64,000 nucleotides of DNA from Bacteroidales bacterium (GTDB lineage Bacteria > Bacteroidota > Bacteroidia > Bacteroidales > UBA932), in the NCBI GenBank assembly GCA_023667095.1, contig JAMPAT010000004.1, positions 62,001 through 126,000 on the forward strand. The letters run 5' to 3'. The notes under the pieces were generated by a model. The model was not told where the DNA came from. It worked only from the letters and a program-made list of their open reading frames with translations, and did not search any database. Shown in pieces: positions 36,035-43,875 of this stretch (position 1 is the first letter of the stretch; every line of letters begins with the position of its first letter). Made by a program: the position numbers and the translations under genes.

Positions 36035-37144
36035 ATGCTAAAGGAAAATGATTTTTCAAGACTGGAGATTAAACTGCCAAATTGTCTTGAAAACTATAGA
36101 TATTTCAGAGGAAAACTGGAGCCGGATACAAAGATGCTGGTCCTTGTCAAGGCCAACGCATACGGACATGGAGCAGTGGAGTTTGCATCGATGCTGGAAG
36201 AGGCAGGAGCAGACTACCTTGCAGTGGCATATCCTATAGAGGGAATGGAACTGAGACAGGGCGGCATATCCTCACCGGTAATGGTGTTGACTCCGGGAAC
36301 TGACTATTTTGAGGAGATCGTGGACAACTCCCTGGAGCCGAGTATCCCGAATATGTACACTCTAAGGGCTTTCTGTGAAGTGCTTAGAGCGCGGGGGCGC
36401 GAGGATTATCCTATACATCTCAAGCTGGATACCGGAATGCACCGTCTCGGCTTCATGACATCTGAGCTTGACGAACTGCTTGCATATCTGTCAGACTGCC
36501 GTAATGTCATGGTGAAATCCATATTCTCGCATCTGGCAGCATCCGAAGATCCGCAGAGCGATGAGTTCACACTTGGACAGATCCGGATGTTCAGCCGGAA
36601 TGCGGACCTGATTTCAGAGAGCCTGGGATACAGGCCTATGTATCATATACTCAATTCTGCAGGTATAGAGCGTTTCCCGGAATACCAGTTTGATATGGTA
36701 CGTCTTGGAGTTGGCATCTATGGCATAAGCGCGGTGCCTGGGGTGAAGCTTGCACCGGTTGCATCATTTAAATGCAAGATATTGCAGATTAAGCATCTGT
36801 CTGTTGAGGACGGGACTATCGGATATAACCGCCGTGGACAGATTTCCCCGGATGGGACCATAATCGCAACCATCCCTGTTGGATATGCAGACGGAGTGGA
36901 CCGCAGACTTGGCAACGGCCATTGCTCCTTTATGCTGAATGGACATCGTGTCCCTACAATCGGTAATATCTGCATGGACATGTGTATGCTGGATATAACA
37001 GGAGTGAAGGCCAATGTAGGTGATACTGTCACTGTCTTTGGTGAAGACCCGACAGCATCCGAGATTGCAGAGGCTCTCGGGACAATCCCGTACGAGGTGT
37101 TTACCTCTGTACCGCGCCGGATTGACCGTGTCGTTGTACGGTAG
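36035..37144 (+). CDS. alr: Alanine racemase
   Basis: Makes D-alanine for peptidoglycan. 369 residues. PLP-binding Lys39 in LVKANAYGHG; the second catalytic Tyr lies in IGYNRRGQ; ICMDMCMLDITG is a conserved C-terminal motif. The chosen start MLKENDFSRLEIKL matches the family length and follows a TATCTTTG box by 28 bp. The 156-bp gap after it, up to the DJ-1 gene, shows nothing I can name beyond short direct repeats. Confidence 0.96.
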   Translation: MLKENDFSRLEIKLPNCLENYRYFRGKLEPDTKMLVLVKANAYGHGAVEFASMLEEAGADYLAVAYPIEGMELRQGGISSPVMVLTPGTDYFEEIVDNSLEPSIPNMYTLRAFCEVLRARGREDYPIHLKLDTGMHRLGFMTSELDELLAYLSDCRNVMVKSIFSHLAASEDPQSDEFTLGQIRMFSRNADLISESLGYRPMYHILNSAGIERFPEYQFDMVRLGVGIYGISAVPGVKLAPVASFKCKILQIKHLSVEDGTIGYNRRGQISPDGTIIATIPVGYADGVDRRLGNGHCSFMLNGHRVPTIGNICMDMCMLDITGVKANVGDTVTVFGEDPTASEIAEALGTIPYEVFTSVPRRIDRVVVR

Positions 37145-37300
37145 TGCATCAAAGCCGGCTGACAACAAGGGTTATGACTGAACATGCCAGGTTGGTATAT
37201 TTGATGACCAGCCTGGCACGCCTGTATTTACTATATAAGGCTGTAGGGCATGTGTACGGTGCAGGTTGGTATGCATGCTGGCCAACCAGTACTGCCAATG

Positions 37301-37876
37301 CTACAGCATTATGCTTTTTGCAACTGTATCAGCCGCTGCCTGCCCGTTGATGTGGGCAAGTATCTTAAGCCCGAATGCGACAGTGTGTCCTGCGCCTCTG
37401 CCTGTAATGATCCTTTCATCTTTGGCTACTCCGTCTTTTGTATGGGTGACTCCCTTGTCCTTGAGTGCCGGCTCGAAGCCATCGTAGCATGTCATGGTCT
37501 TGCCTGAGATGCCTGGGAGCTTGCTGAGGACAACGCTCGGTGCTGCACAGATTGCGGCTACACTGCCTCCATCATTATAATGCTGAAGCATGAGTTCCAT
37601 CAGCTTCTCGTTTGAAGCAAGGTTGGTCGAACCTGGCATTCCGCCCGGGAATATCATGAAATCCTTGTCAGTGGTGCCGTCAAGCTGTACTGTTGACAGG
37701 AATTCGCTGAAAGTCATGTCTGTCATGACATGGATCTTGTGGGAACTCTTTGCTGATTTTTCGTCTGTATTTGAGACAATCCTGACATCGATGCCTCCTC
37801 TGCGGAGCATGTCTACTGTTGTGAGGGCCTCGGTCTCTTCGAAACCGTCAGCCAAAAAGATGTAAACCCCTTTCAT
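37301..37876 (-). CDS. DJ-1/YajL-family protein
   Basis: 191 residues. Nucleophile Cys110 in AAICAAPSVVL and Glu15 in GFEETEALT form the DJ-1 reactive pair; IFPGGMPGS is the conserved loop. Members act as glyoxalase/deglycase or redox chaperones. This is the YajL/DJ-1 clade rather than the PfpI protease clade, judging from the GFEE start. Single gene upstream of nothing obvious, with tRNA-Gln 80 bp away. Confidence 0.9.
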   Translation of the reverse strand: MKGVYIFLADGFEETEALTTVDMLRRGGIDVRIVSNTDEKSAKSSHKIHVMTDMTFSEFLSTVQLDGTTDKDFMIFPGGMPGSTNLASNEKLMELMLQHYNDGGSVAAICAAPSVVLSKLPGISGKTMTCYDGFEPALKDKGVTHTKDGVAKDERIITGRGAGHTVAFGLKILAHINGQAAADTVAKSIML

Positions 37877-37957
37877 GGTTTGCTTTTTTAAAACGTCTAA
37901 CTTCTTCTGTAGGCCGGCCCTATGCCGACCTGATTTCTTTTTACACTACTTAACTCG

Positions 37958-38028
37958 TTGAGATAAGAGGATTCGAACCTCTACAAAGAGAACCAAAATC
38001 TCTTGTGCTACCATTACACCATATCTCA
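37958..38028 (-). tRNA. tRNA-Gln (anticodon TTG)
   Basis: 71 nt. Acceptor TGAGATA pairs with TATCTCA, discriminator A. D-arm TGGTGTAATGGTAGCA, anticodon arm AGAGA-TTTTGGT-TCTCT with anticodon TTG, T-arm GAGG-TTCGAAT-CCTC. CCA is not encoded. Confidence 0.95.
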
Positions 38029-38045
38029 GGATATTCTTTAACCCC

Positions 38046-38317
38046 CGCCACTTTGTGGCGACCCCTGTAGGGGTGATTCGGCAATCGCTTTGCTCATGCC
38101 GGTGGCCTTTTCGGCTTTCCGTATTTTTTGCTTTTGCTTCAAAATACCCGCCCCGGCCACGGCGTCTGGTGACGCCAACGGCACTTTGTGCCTTTATTTA
38201 TCCCCCCTGCATCCCCAGGGGGGATTGCGGCATTCACTTCGTTCATGCCGGCGACCTTTTCGGCTTTCAGACTTTTCAAGGAAAAGTCCCGGACCGGCTA
38301 CGGCGTCCGGTGACGCC
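38046..38317. repeat. Two tandem copies of a hairpin-rich repeat unit
   Basis: Unit 1 (38046-38176) and unit 2 (38179-38317) share the same order of parts. Each has a small hairpin ending in CTTTGTG-like loops (CGCCACTTTGTGGCG; GGCACTTTGTGCC) and a run of C with its G complement. A CGGCA...TGCCG hairpin, CCTTTTCGGCTTT and a stem GGCGTC-[TC]GGT-GACGCC follow. The strong palindromes point to a REP-like intergenic repeat. The 38029-38416 gap contains no gene. Confidence 0.7.
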
Positions 38318-38416
38318 TGGGAGGCAATGCGCTTGCAAAGGTAGCATTATTTTGCTTTTTTGCAAAATACATTTCATTCTTGGCTATAATGGCTTGTTCC
38401 CAAATCTCTCAAACGG

Positions 38417-38857
38417 TCAGAACAGCCCGTATATCAGATTCCATGCCAGGAAGCGGGCAAACTTTCCTATGAGGAGAAGTAACATGGTCCATGCAGGACG
38501 TGTCCTGTAGAATCCGAGTGCAATGGATATCAAATCCCCGGCTACAGGAACCCATGCCAGGAGAGCAAGCCATACGCCATATCTGTCAATGATTCCCTTT
38601 TGCCTCTGCAGGGTCTCAGGCTTTACCTTGAACCACTTTTCAATCCATTCCCATCGCCCTATCCAGCCTGTCCAGTAAGTCAGGACGCTTCCGAGCCAGT
38701 TGCCTGCCGTGCCGACAAGCAGACAGCCGGCAGGATTCCCTGTTGCTGCAAGCACAGCCAGATACAGTACATCTGAACTGAACGGAAATATTGTAGCTGC
38801 AAGGAATGTCCCGATGAAAAGGCCCAAAAGGCCAAGGCTTTCAAGTCCGGCCATCAT
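38417..38857 (-). CDS. YqaA-family (DedA-like) membrane protein
   Basis: 146 residues, several membrane segments with the SNARE-associated/VTT-like pattern (GLLGLFIGTFLAATIFPFSSDVLYL, GNWLGSVLTYWTG, LLAWVPVAGDLISIALGFYR). Start ATG at 38857 overlaps the tadA stop (ATGA), so translation is coupled. Possible lipid or small-molecule transport function by family analogy. Confidence 0.88.
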   Translation of the reverse strand: MMAGLESLGLLGLFIGTFLAATIFPFSSDVLYLAVLAATGNPAGCLLVGTAGNWLGSVLTYWTGWIGRWEWIEKWFKVKPETLQRQKGIIDRYGVWLALLAWVPVAGDLISIALGFYRTRPAWTMLLLLIGKFARFLAWNLIYGLF

Positions 38858-39291
38858 TGACGCTTTTTTTGGAAGAAATTGCTTACGATTCCGCTGCATT
38901 CCTCGGTCAGTATCCCTGCAGTTACCTCTGTCCTGGGGTGCATGAGGGAAGGGGAGTACATGGAGAATCCACGTTTGGGGTCGATTGCACCATATACAAG
39001 ACGTCCCATCTGTGACCACGCAATTGCTCCGGCACACATCGGGCACGGCTCGACTGTGACATACAGTGTGCATTCATTGAGGTATTTCCCTCCCATCGCT
39101 TCTGTTGCAGCTGTGATTGCTATCATTTCAGCATGTGCCGTCGGGTCATTCAGCCTTTCGGTCATGTTGTGCCCTTTGGCGATGATGCGTCCCCTGCAGA
39201 CTATGACGGCTCCAATAGGCACTTCATCTTCTTCTGCAGCATAGGTGGCTTCACGCAGGGCCTCCTTCATATATCTTTCGTCAGTCTCCAT
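38854..39291 (-). CDS. tadA: tRNA-specific adenosine deaminase
   Basis: Converts A34 to inosine in tRNA-Arg(ACG). 145 residues from the ATG at 39291. Zinc motif HAE (53-55) and PCPMC (Cys83, Cys86). The KRGF segment near the C terminus (AIDPKRGFSMYSPSLMH) is typical. A TTG start 18 nt upstream would overlap the previous gene. In operon with yceD and yqaA. Confidence 0.93.
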   Translation of the reverse strand: METDERYMKEALREATYAAEEDEVPIGAVIVCRGRIIAKGHNMTERLNDPTAHAEMIAITAATEAMGGKYLNECTLYVTVEPCPMCAGAIAWSQMGRLVYGAIDPKRGFSMYSPSLMHPRTEVTAGILTEECSGIVSNFFQKKRQ

Positions 39292-39298
39292 ACCAGAA

Positions 39299-39820
39299 TC
39301 AGTTTCCAAACATGCCTTTGAGTGCAGTAAACGGATTGTTCTCCATCTGTGCTCCCTGTTCTTCTTCTGTCCGCTTGAGTCCGAGATGCTTTACTGTCTC
39401 CGGGTCACAGGCTCCGTCCTCATGTACCCTCTGTATCGGAAGGGAAAGGCATGCATAATCATATATGGTCTGCGCCATGTCAAGGTCAGTGTCGTTTGCC
39501 GGAAGACATATAACTTCCCTTTCGCCTTCATCCATGCCGTCTGATGCTACCCCGTATTTTATGCTGAGCTTTACAATGGCATCCACAGGACATTCCAGGT
39601 TACCGAGACACCTGTCGCACGGTACCGTAACTGTACCATTGATTTTGCAGTCTATACCGAGGTATTGCCCTGATTTCTCCACATCTGCTTCAACCGAAAG
39701 ATTGGCATCTATTATTTCTGCATTCCCGAATTCCGTGAAAAAGTCTTTTCTGATAGACCATGCAAATCCGGTATGGCCTTGTGCAAGGACGCTTAATGGT
39801 ATGATGAAATTGCTCTCCAT
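39299..39820 (-). CDS. YceD/DUF177 family protein
   Basis: About 173 residues. Cys-containing core VPCDRCLGNLECPVDAIVKLSIKYG and the DLDMAQTIYDYACLSLPIQRVHE segment are typical of YceD (DUF177), linked to 23S rRNA accumulation and usually located directly upstream of rpmF. Here it lies on the other side of rpmF, after tRNA-Arg. Start at 39820 (MESNFIIPL) is chosen; the ATG at 39832 is an alternative. Confidence 0.85.
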   Translation of the reverse strand: MESNFIIPLSVLAQGHTGFAWSIRKDFFTEFGNAEIIDANLSVEADVEKSGQYLGIDCKINGTVTVPCDRCLGNLECPVDAIVKLSIKYGVASDGMDEGEREVICLPANDTDLDMAQTIYDYACLSLPIQRVHEDGACDPETVKHLGLKRTEEEQGAQMENNPFTALKGMFGN

Positions 39821-39856
39821 ATTATTGGTCATTATTGCTGCAACATTACAGGTAAC

Positions 39857-39889
39857 AAAAAATCTCCACAAGACAATGTGGAGATTTTT
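39857..39889. terminator. Intrinsic terminator after tRNA-Arg
   Basis: AAAAAATCTCCACA pairs with TGTGGAGATTTTT across a 6-nt loop; symmetric A/T runs. It separates tRNA-Arg from yceD, so yceD needs read-through or its own promoter. Confidence 0.8.
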
Positions 39890-39890
39890 G

Positions 39891-39962
39891 TAGTCCCGAG
39901 CAGAATCGAACTGCTATCTAAAGTTTAGGAAACTTCCATTCTATCCGTTGAACTACGGGACC
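39891..39962 (-). tRNA. tRNA-Arg (anticodon CCT)
   Basis: 72 nt. Acceptor GGTCCCG / CGGGACT (terminal G-T pair), D-arm GTTCAACGGATAGAAT, anticodon arm GAAGT-TTCCTAA-ACTTT with anticodon CCT, T-arm GCAG-TTCGATTC-TGC. CCA not encoded. Confidence 0.92.
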
Positions 39963-39980
39963 ATTTATCGGAAAAGGTGA

Positions 39981-40163
39981 TTACTCAGCCTTCTTCTCGA
40001 TGATCTGACGACCTCTGTAGTATCCGCACTCCGGACATACCCTGTGGTAAAGTATAGTTGCACCGCAGTTTGAGCAAGTGCCGAGGGTAGGAACTACAGC
40101 AACGTCATGCGTTCTTCTCTTGTCACGTCTCTGTTTGGAGACTTTGTGTTTCGGATGTGCCAT
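39981..40163 (-). CDS. rpmF: 50S ribosomal protein L32
   Basis: 60 residues, MAHPKHKVSKQRRDKRRTHD at the start. The zinc ribbon CSNCG...CPECGYY has all four Cys, so this is the zinc-binding (C+) form. It follows typA and precedes tRNA-Arg; its own promoter lies at 40231-40201. Confidence 0.97.
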   Translation of the reverse strand: MAHPKHKVSKQRRDKRRTHDVAVVPTLGTCSNCGATILYHRVCPECGYYRGRQIIEKKAE

Positions 40164-40200
40164 TGTTCTATATCTTTATTATTATTATCAAATTGGGCTG

Positions 40201-40231
40201 CAAAGGTAAGTAAAATTTTTTAAATATCAAT
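40201..40231 (-). promoter_or_regulatory. rpmF promoter, full -33/-7 match
   Basis: ATTG (40231-40228), a 19-bp spacer, then TACCTTTG (40208-40201): very close to the Bacteroidota consensus TTTG-N19-TAnnTTTG. The -33 element overlaps the typA stop codon. Confidence 0.75.
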
Positions 40232-42032
40232 CTAAATTGTTACTTTTTCTCTTACGTTCTATCTCGTCGAGAATTATTTTCCTGATTCTCATTGACTTAG
40301 GAGTTACCTCTACAAGCTCGTCTTCCTGTATATATTCCAATGCCTCCTCCAGTGAGAATACAATCGGCGGTGGAAGCATGACCTTGTCGTCACTTCCTGA
40401 CGCACGCATGTTGGTAAGCTTCTTGGTCTTGCAGATATTTATATTCAGGTCTTTCTCGCGGATATGCTCACCGACTACCTGTCCGGCATAGATCTCGTCA
40501 CCCGGGTTGACAAAGAAACGTCCCCTGTCCTGGAGCTTGTCCATTGAATAAGCTACTGCCGGGCCTGTCTCAAGGGATACGAGAGAGCCGTTTGTACGCC
40601 TTTCGATATCTCCCTTGTATGGCTCATATCCCTTGAACCTGTGTGCTACCACAGCTTCTCCCTGTGTCGCTGTAAGGAGGTTGCTGCGCAGCCCCATAAG
40701 TCCACGTGCCGGTATATCGAAGTCCAGGTGTGTCCTGTCTCCCTTTGTGTCCATGTGGATGAGCGCACCTTTGCGGCGTGTGGAGATTTCGATTGCCTTT
40801 CCTACGAATTCCTCCGGAACCTCAATTGTCAGGTTCTCGATCGGTTCGCAGCGTTCCCCGTTGATTGTCTTGTCAAGTACCTTTGGCTGGCCGACCTGGA
40901 GCTCGAAGCCCTCGCGGCGCATGGTCTCGATAAGGACAGAAAGATGGAGCACACCACGTCCATATACCATAAATGAGTCTGCATTGGCACCTGGCTTTAC
41001 CCTGAGTGCAAGGTTTTTCTCCAGTTCCTTTTCAAGGCGTTCCTTAAGATGGCGTGATGTCACAAACTTGCCCTCGCGTCCGAAGAACGGTGAGTTGTTG
41101 ATTGTGAAGAGCATGCTCATTGTCGGTTCGTCAACTGAGATAGGAGGGAGTGCCTCCGGATTCTCGAAGTCTGCAACAGTATCGCCGATTTCAAATCCCT
41201 CAAGCCCTACTACAGCACATAGGTCACCGCACTGTACGTTCTCGACCTTGGTCTTTCCGAGACCGTCGAATACCATCAGCTCCTTGATCTTCTGCTTCTG
41301 TATTATGTCGTACCTTTTGCAGAGGCTTATGTTCATTCCTGCCTTCAGCTCACCGCGGGTTACCCTGCCGATGGCTACACGGCCTACGTATGGAGAATAT
41401 TCAAGTGATGAAATAAGCATCTGAGGGGTTCCCTCCACGTTTTCCGGAGCCGGAATGACGTCCAGAATTGTGTCAAGAAGTGCAGTGATGTCATTGGCCG
41501 GCTTCTTCCAGTCAAGTGACATCCAACCCTGCTTTGCACTTCCGTATACTGTGCGGAAGTCAAGCTGGTCCTCAGTTGCATTCAGTGAGAACATAAGGTC
41601 AAAGACCTCTTCCTGTACCTCGTCCGGGCGGCAGTTCTGCTTGTCTACCTTGTTGATTACGACAATCGGCTTCTTGCCCATCTCGATGGCTTTCTGCAGC
41701 ACGAACCTTGTCTGCGGCATACAGCCTTCGAATGCATCTACAAGGAGCAATACGCCGTCAGCCATGTTGAGGACGCGCTCTACCTCACCTCCGAAATCAC
41801 TATGGCCCGGAGTGTCTATAATGTTAATCTTGACTCCTTTATATGGTACAGATACGTTCTTTGCCAGAATTGTAATGCCCCTTTCCCTTTCGAGGTCGTT
41901 GTTGTCGAGGATGAGCTCTCCAAGTTTTTCCTGCTCCCTTGCCTGTCTCGCCTGATAGATCATCCTGTCCACGAGAGTTGTCTTTCCGTGGTCGACATGT
42001 GCGATAATCGCGATGTTCCTTATATCCTGCAT
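40227..42032 (-). CDS. typA: Ribosome-associated GTPase TypA/BipA
   Basis: 601 residues of the translation GTPase family. G1 motif AHVDHGKTT, G3 DTPGHSDFG, G4 NKVDK, followed by domains II, III and the BipA-specific C-terminal domain. Binds the 70S ribosome and aids 50S assembly and stress adaptation. Start ATG 42032 (MQDIRNIAIIAHVDHGK). A TATTTTTG box lies at 42092-42085. Confidence 0.97.
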   Translation of the reverse strand: MQDIRNIAIIAHVDHGKTTLVDRMIYQARQAREQEKLGELILDNNDLERERGITILAKNVSVPYKGVKINIIDTPGHSDFGGEVERVLNMADGVLLLVDAFEGCMPQTRFVLQKAIEMGKKPIVVINKVDKQNCRPDEVQEEVFDLMFSLNATEDQLDFRTVYGSAKQGWMSLDWKKPANDITALLDTILDVIPAPENVEGTPQMLISSLEYSPYVGRVAIGRVTRGELKAGMNISLCKRYDIIQKQKIKELMVFDGLGKTKVENVQCGDLCAVVGLEGFEIGDTVADFENPEALPPISVDEPTMSMLFTINNSPFFGREGKFVTSRHLKERLEKELEKNLALRVKPGANADSFMVYGRGVLHLSVLIETMRREGFELQVGQPKVLDKTINGERCEPIENLTIEVPEEFVGKAIEISTRRKGALIHMDTKGDRTHLDFDIPARGLMGLRSNLLTATQGEAVVAHRFKGYEPYKGDIERRTNGSLVSLETGPAVAYSMDKLQDRGRFFVNPGDEIYAGQVVGEHIREKDLNINICKTKKLTNMRASGSDDKVMLPPPIVFSLEEALEYIQEDELVEVTPKSMRIRKIILDEIERKRKSNNLD

Positions 42033-42084
42033 ATTCAAAATGTTAAATCCGTCCTGTAGCTGACATCAGCTCAAAATCGGGCTG

Positions 42085-42143
42085 CAAAAATAATAATTAT
42101 ATTAGAAGCTGTTTTAATTTTCTTGAAAAATATGATATATTTG
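42085..42143. promoter_or_regulatory. Divergent promoters for typA and guaA
   Basis: Minus strand TATTTTTG (42092-42085) for typA; plus strand TATATTTG (42136-42143) for guaA, 19 bp before its ATG. Confidence 0.6.
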
Positions 42144-42161
42144 CCGTCAAAATTTTTGACC

Positions 42162-43781
42162 ATGACGGAAAAAATCATCATTCTTGATTTCGGATCCCAG
42201 GTTACGCAGCTTATCGGAAGGCGTTTGCGTGAATTGAATGTCTATTGTGAAATCTACCCTTATAATAAGGTACCGGAAATTGACGGGAGTGTCAAGGGCG
42301 TAATACTGAGCGGAAGCCCATGCTCGGTGCGTGATGCCAATGCCCCGCAGGTTGACCTTTCAGGAATAAAGGGAAAGATGCCTCTGCTGGGGATATGTTA
42401 CGGTGCGCAGTATCTTGCACATCGATTCGGTGGAGAGGTAAATGCCTCTATCGCAAGGGAATATGGCCGGGCAATGCTGAATGTTGCCGGCAATTCCCCT
42501 CTTATGGAGGGTGTATCCGCCCGTACACAGGTCTGGATGTCGCATGGGGATACCATTGCACGTCTTCCAGAAGGTGCAGAGATAATTGCCTCTACAGATG
42601 ATGTGGAGAATGCAGCCTATCATATAAAAGGTGAGGATACGTATGCTGTGCAGTTCCATCCTGAAGTGTATCACACTGCGGAGGGCACAAGGATGCTTGC
42701 GAACTTTGTCCTTGATATATGCGGATGCCATGGGGACTGGACTCCAGCTTCGTTTGTGGACACTGCAATAGAGGAACTCCGTGCAAAGATAGGGGAGGAC
42801 AAGGTTATCCTCGGGCTTAGCGGTGGAGTTGACTCGACTGTCGCTGCAGTGCTTCTCAACAGGGCTATCGGCCATCAGCTTACGTGTATATTCGTGAATA
42901 ACGGTCTTCTCAGGAAGAATGAATTCGAGGATGTGATGGCTTCATACAAGGATATGGGACTAAATGTAATAGGGGCGGATGCATCGAAGGAGTTCCTGGC
43001 TGAGCTTGCAGGGGTATCGGAACCTGAAAAGAAGAGAAAGATAATAGGACGTCTTTTTGTCGAGACATTCGACAAATATGCGCAGACTATAGAAAATGCC
43101 CGCTGGCTGGCGCAGGGAACCATATATCCCGATGTAATCGAGTCGGCTTCAGTGAACGGTACCGCTTCGGTAATCAAGTCGCATCACAATGTCGGAGGTC
43201 TTCCGGAGAAGATGAACCTGAAGATTGTCGAGCCTCTGCGCTCGCTTTTCAAGGACGAGGTAAGGCGTGTCGGGCGTGCGCTCGGGATAAAGGATGAGCT
43301 TATCGGACGCCATCCTTTCCCTGGACCATCGCTTGCAATCAGGATTATCGGAGATGTGGATGAGGAGAAGCTCCGTATACTCAGGGATGCAGATGATATA
43401 TTCATACGTGGGCTGAGGGAATACAGGCTTGACGGGAACCGTTCCGCAATCGAGGCCCTTGCAGGTCCGGGGGTAGAGTATGTACGTTCGGCATCTGACC
43501 CTTCAATTGAGGCGAGGACACTGTATGATGCCATCTGGCAGGCAGGAGTGATACTTCTGCCAGTACAGAGTGTCGGTGTGATGGGTGATGAGAGGACCTA
43601 CGAGAGGACAGTCGCCCTGCGTGCAGTGATTTCAACTGACGGCATGACAGCTGACTGGGTGCACCTTCCGTACGACTTCATGGCAAAGGTCAGCAATGAT
43701 ATAATAAACAAGGTACGCGGAGTAAACCGCGTGGTCTATGACATCAGTTCAAAACCGCCTGCAACTATCGAGTGGGAATAG
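42162..43781 (+). CDS. guaA: GMP synthase (glutamine-hydrolysing)
   Basis: 539 residues converting XMP to GMP. Class I amidotransferase domain: Cys79 in [11 protein letters not shown] and His in [12 protein letters not shown]-pyrophosphatase motif [13 protein letters not shown], then the dimerisation domain ending [10 protein letters not shown]. Start at 42162 ([13 protein letters not shown]) is the family N terminus; the open frame reaches back to 42123 but that part overlaps the promoter box. Confidence 0.97.
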   Translation: MTEKIIILDFGSQVTQLIGRRLRELNVYCEIYPYNKVPEIDGSVKGVILSGSPCSVRDANAPQVDLSGIKGKMPLLGICYGAQYLAHRFGGEVNASIAREYGRAMLNVAGNSPLMEGVSARTQVWMSHGDTIARLPEGAEIIASTDDVENAAYHIKGEDTYAVQFHPEVYHTAEGTRMLANFVLDICGCHGDWTPASFVDTAIEELRAKIGEDKVILGLSGGVDSTVAAVLLNRAIGHQLTCIFVNNGLLRKNEFEDVMASYKDMGLNVIGADASKEFLAELAGVSEPEKKRKIIGRLFVETFDKYAQTIENARWLAQGTIYPDVIESASVNGTASVIKSHHNVGGLPEKMNLKIVEPLRSLFKDEVRRVGRALGIKDELIGRHPFPGPSLAIRIIGDVDEEKLRILRDADDIFIRGLREYRLDGNRSAIEALAGPGVEYVRSASDPSIEARTLYDAIWQAGVILLPVQSVGVMGDERTYERTVALRAVISTDGMTADWVHLPYDFMAKVSNDIINKVRGVNRVVYDISSKPPATIEWE

Positions 43782-43784
43782 GAC

Positions 43785-43852
43785 AATCCACGGTTAACTG
43801 TCCCGGTGTCAGGCAAGGTGACCAGGGCCTATAACCGTGGATTACTGTTTTT
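43785..43852. terminator. Stem-loop between convergent guaA and permease gene
   Basis: AATCCACGGTTA (43785-43796) pairs perfectly with TAACCGTGGATT (43832-43843), followed by ACTGTTTTT. Confidence 0.7.
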
Positions 43853-43875
43853 GCACGTTTACCGTCACATCATTC

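Noticed and set aside
40615-41424. Long plus-strand open frame opposite typA
   Set aside because: It is fully antisense to a clear GTPase gene, rich in Ser/Arg/Pro as expected from a reverse frame, and has no promoter box or family motif.
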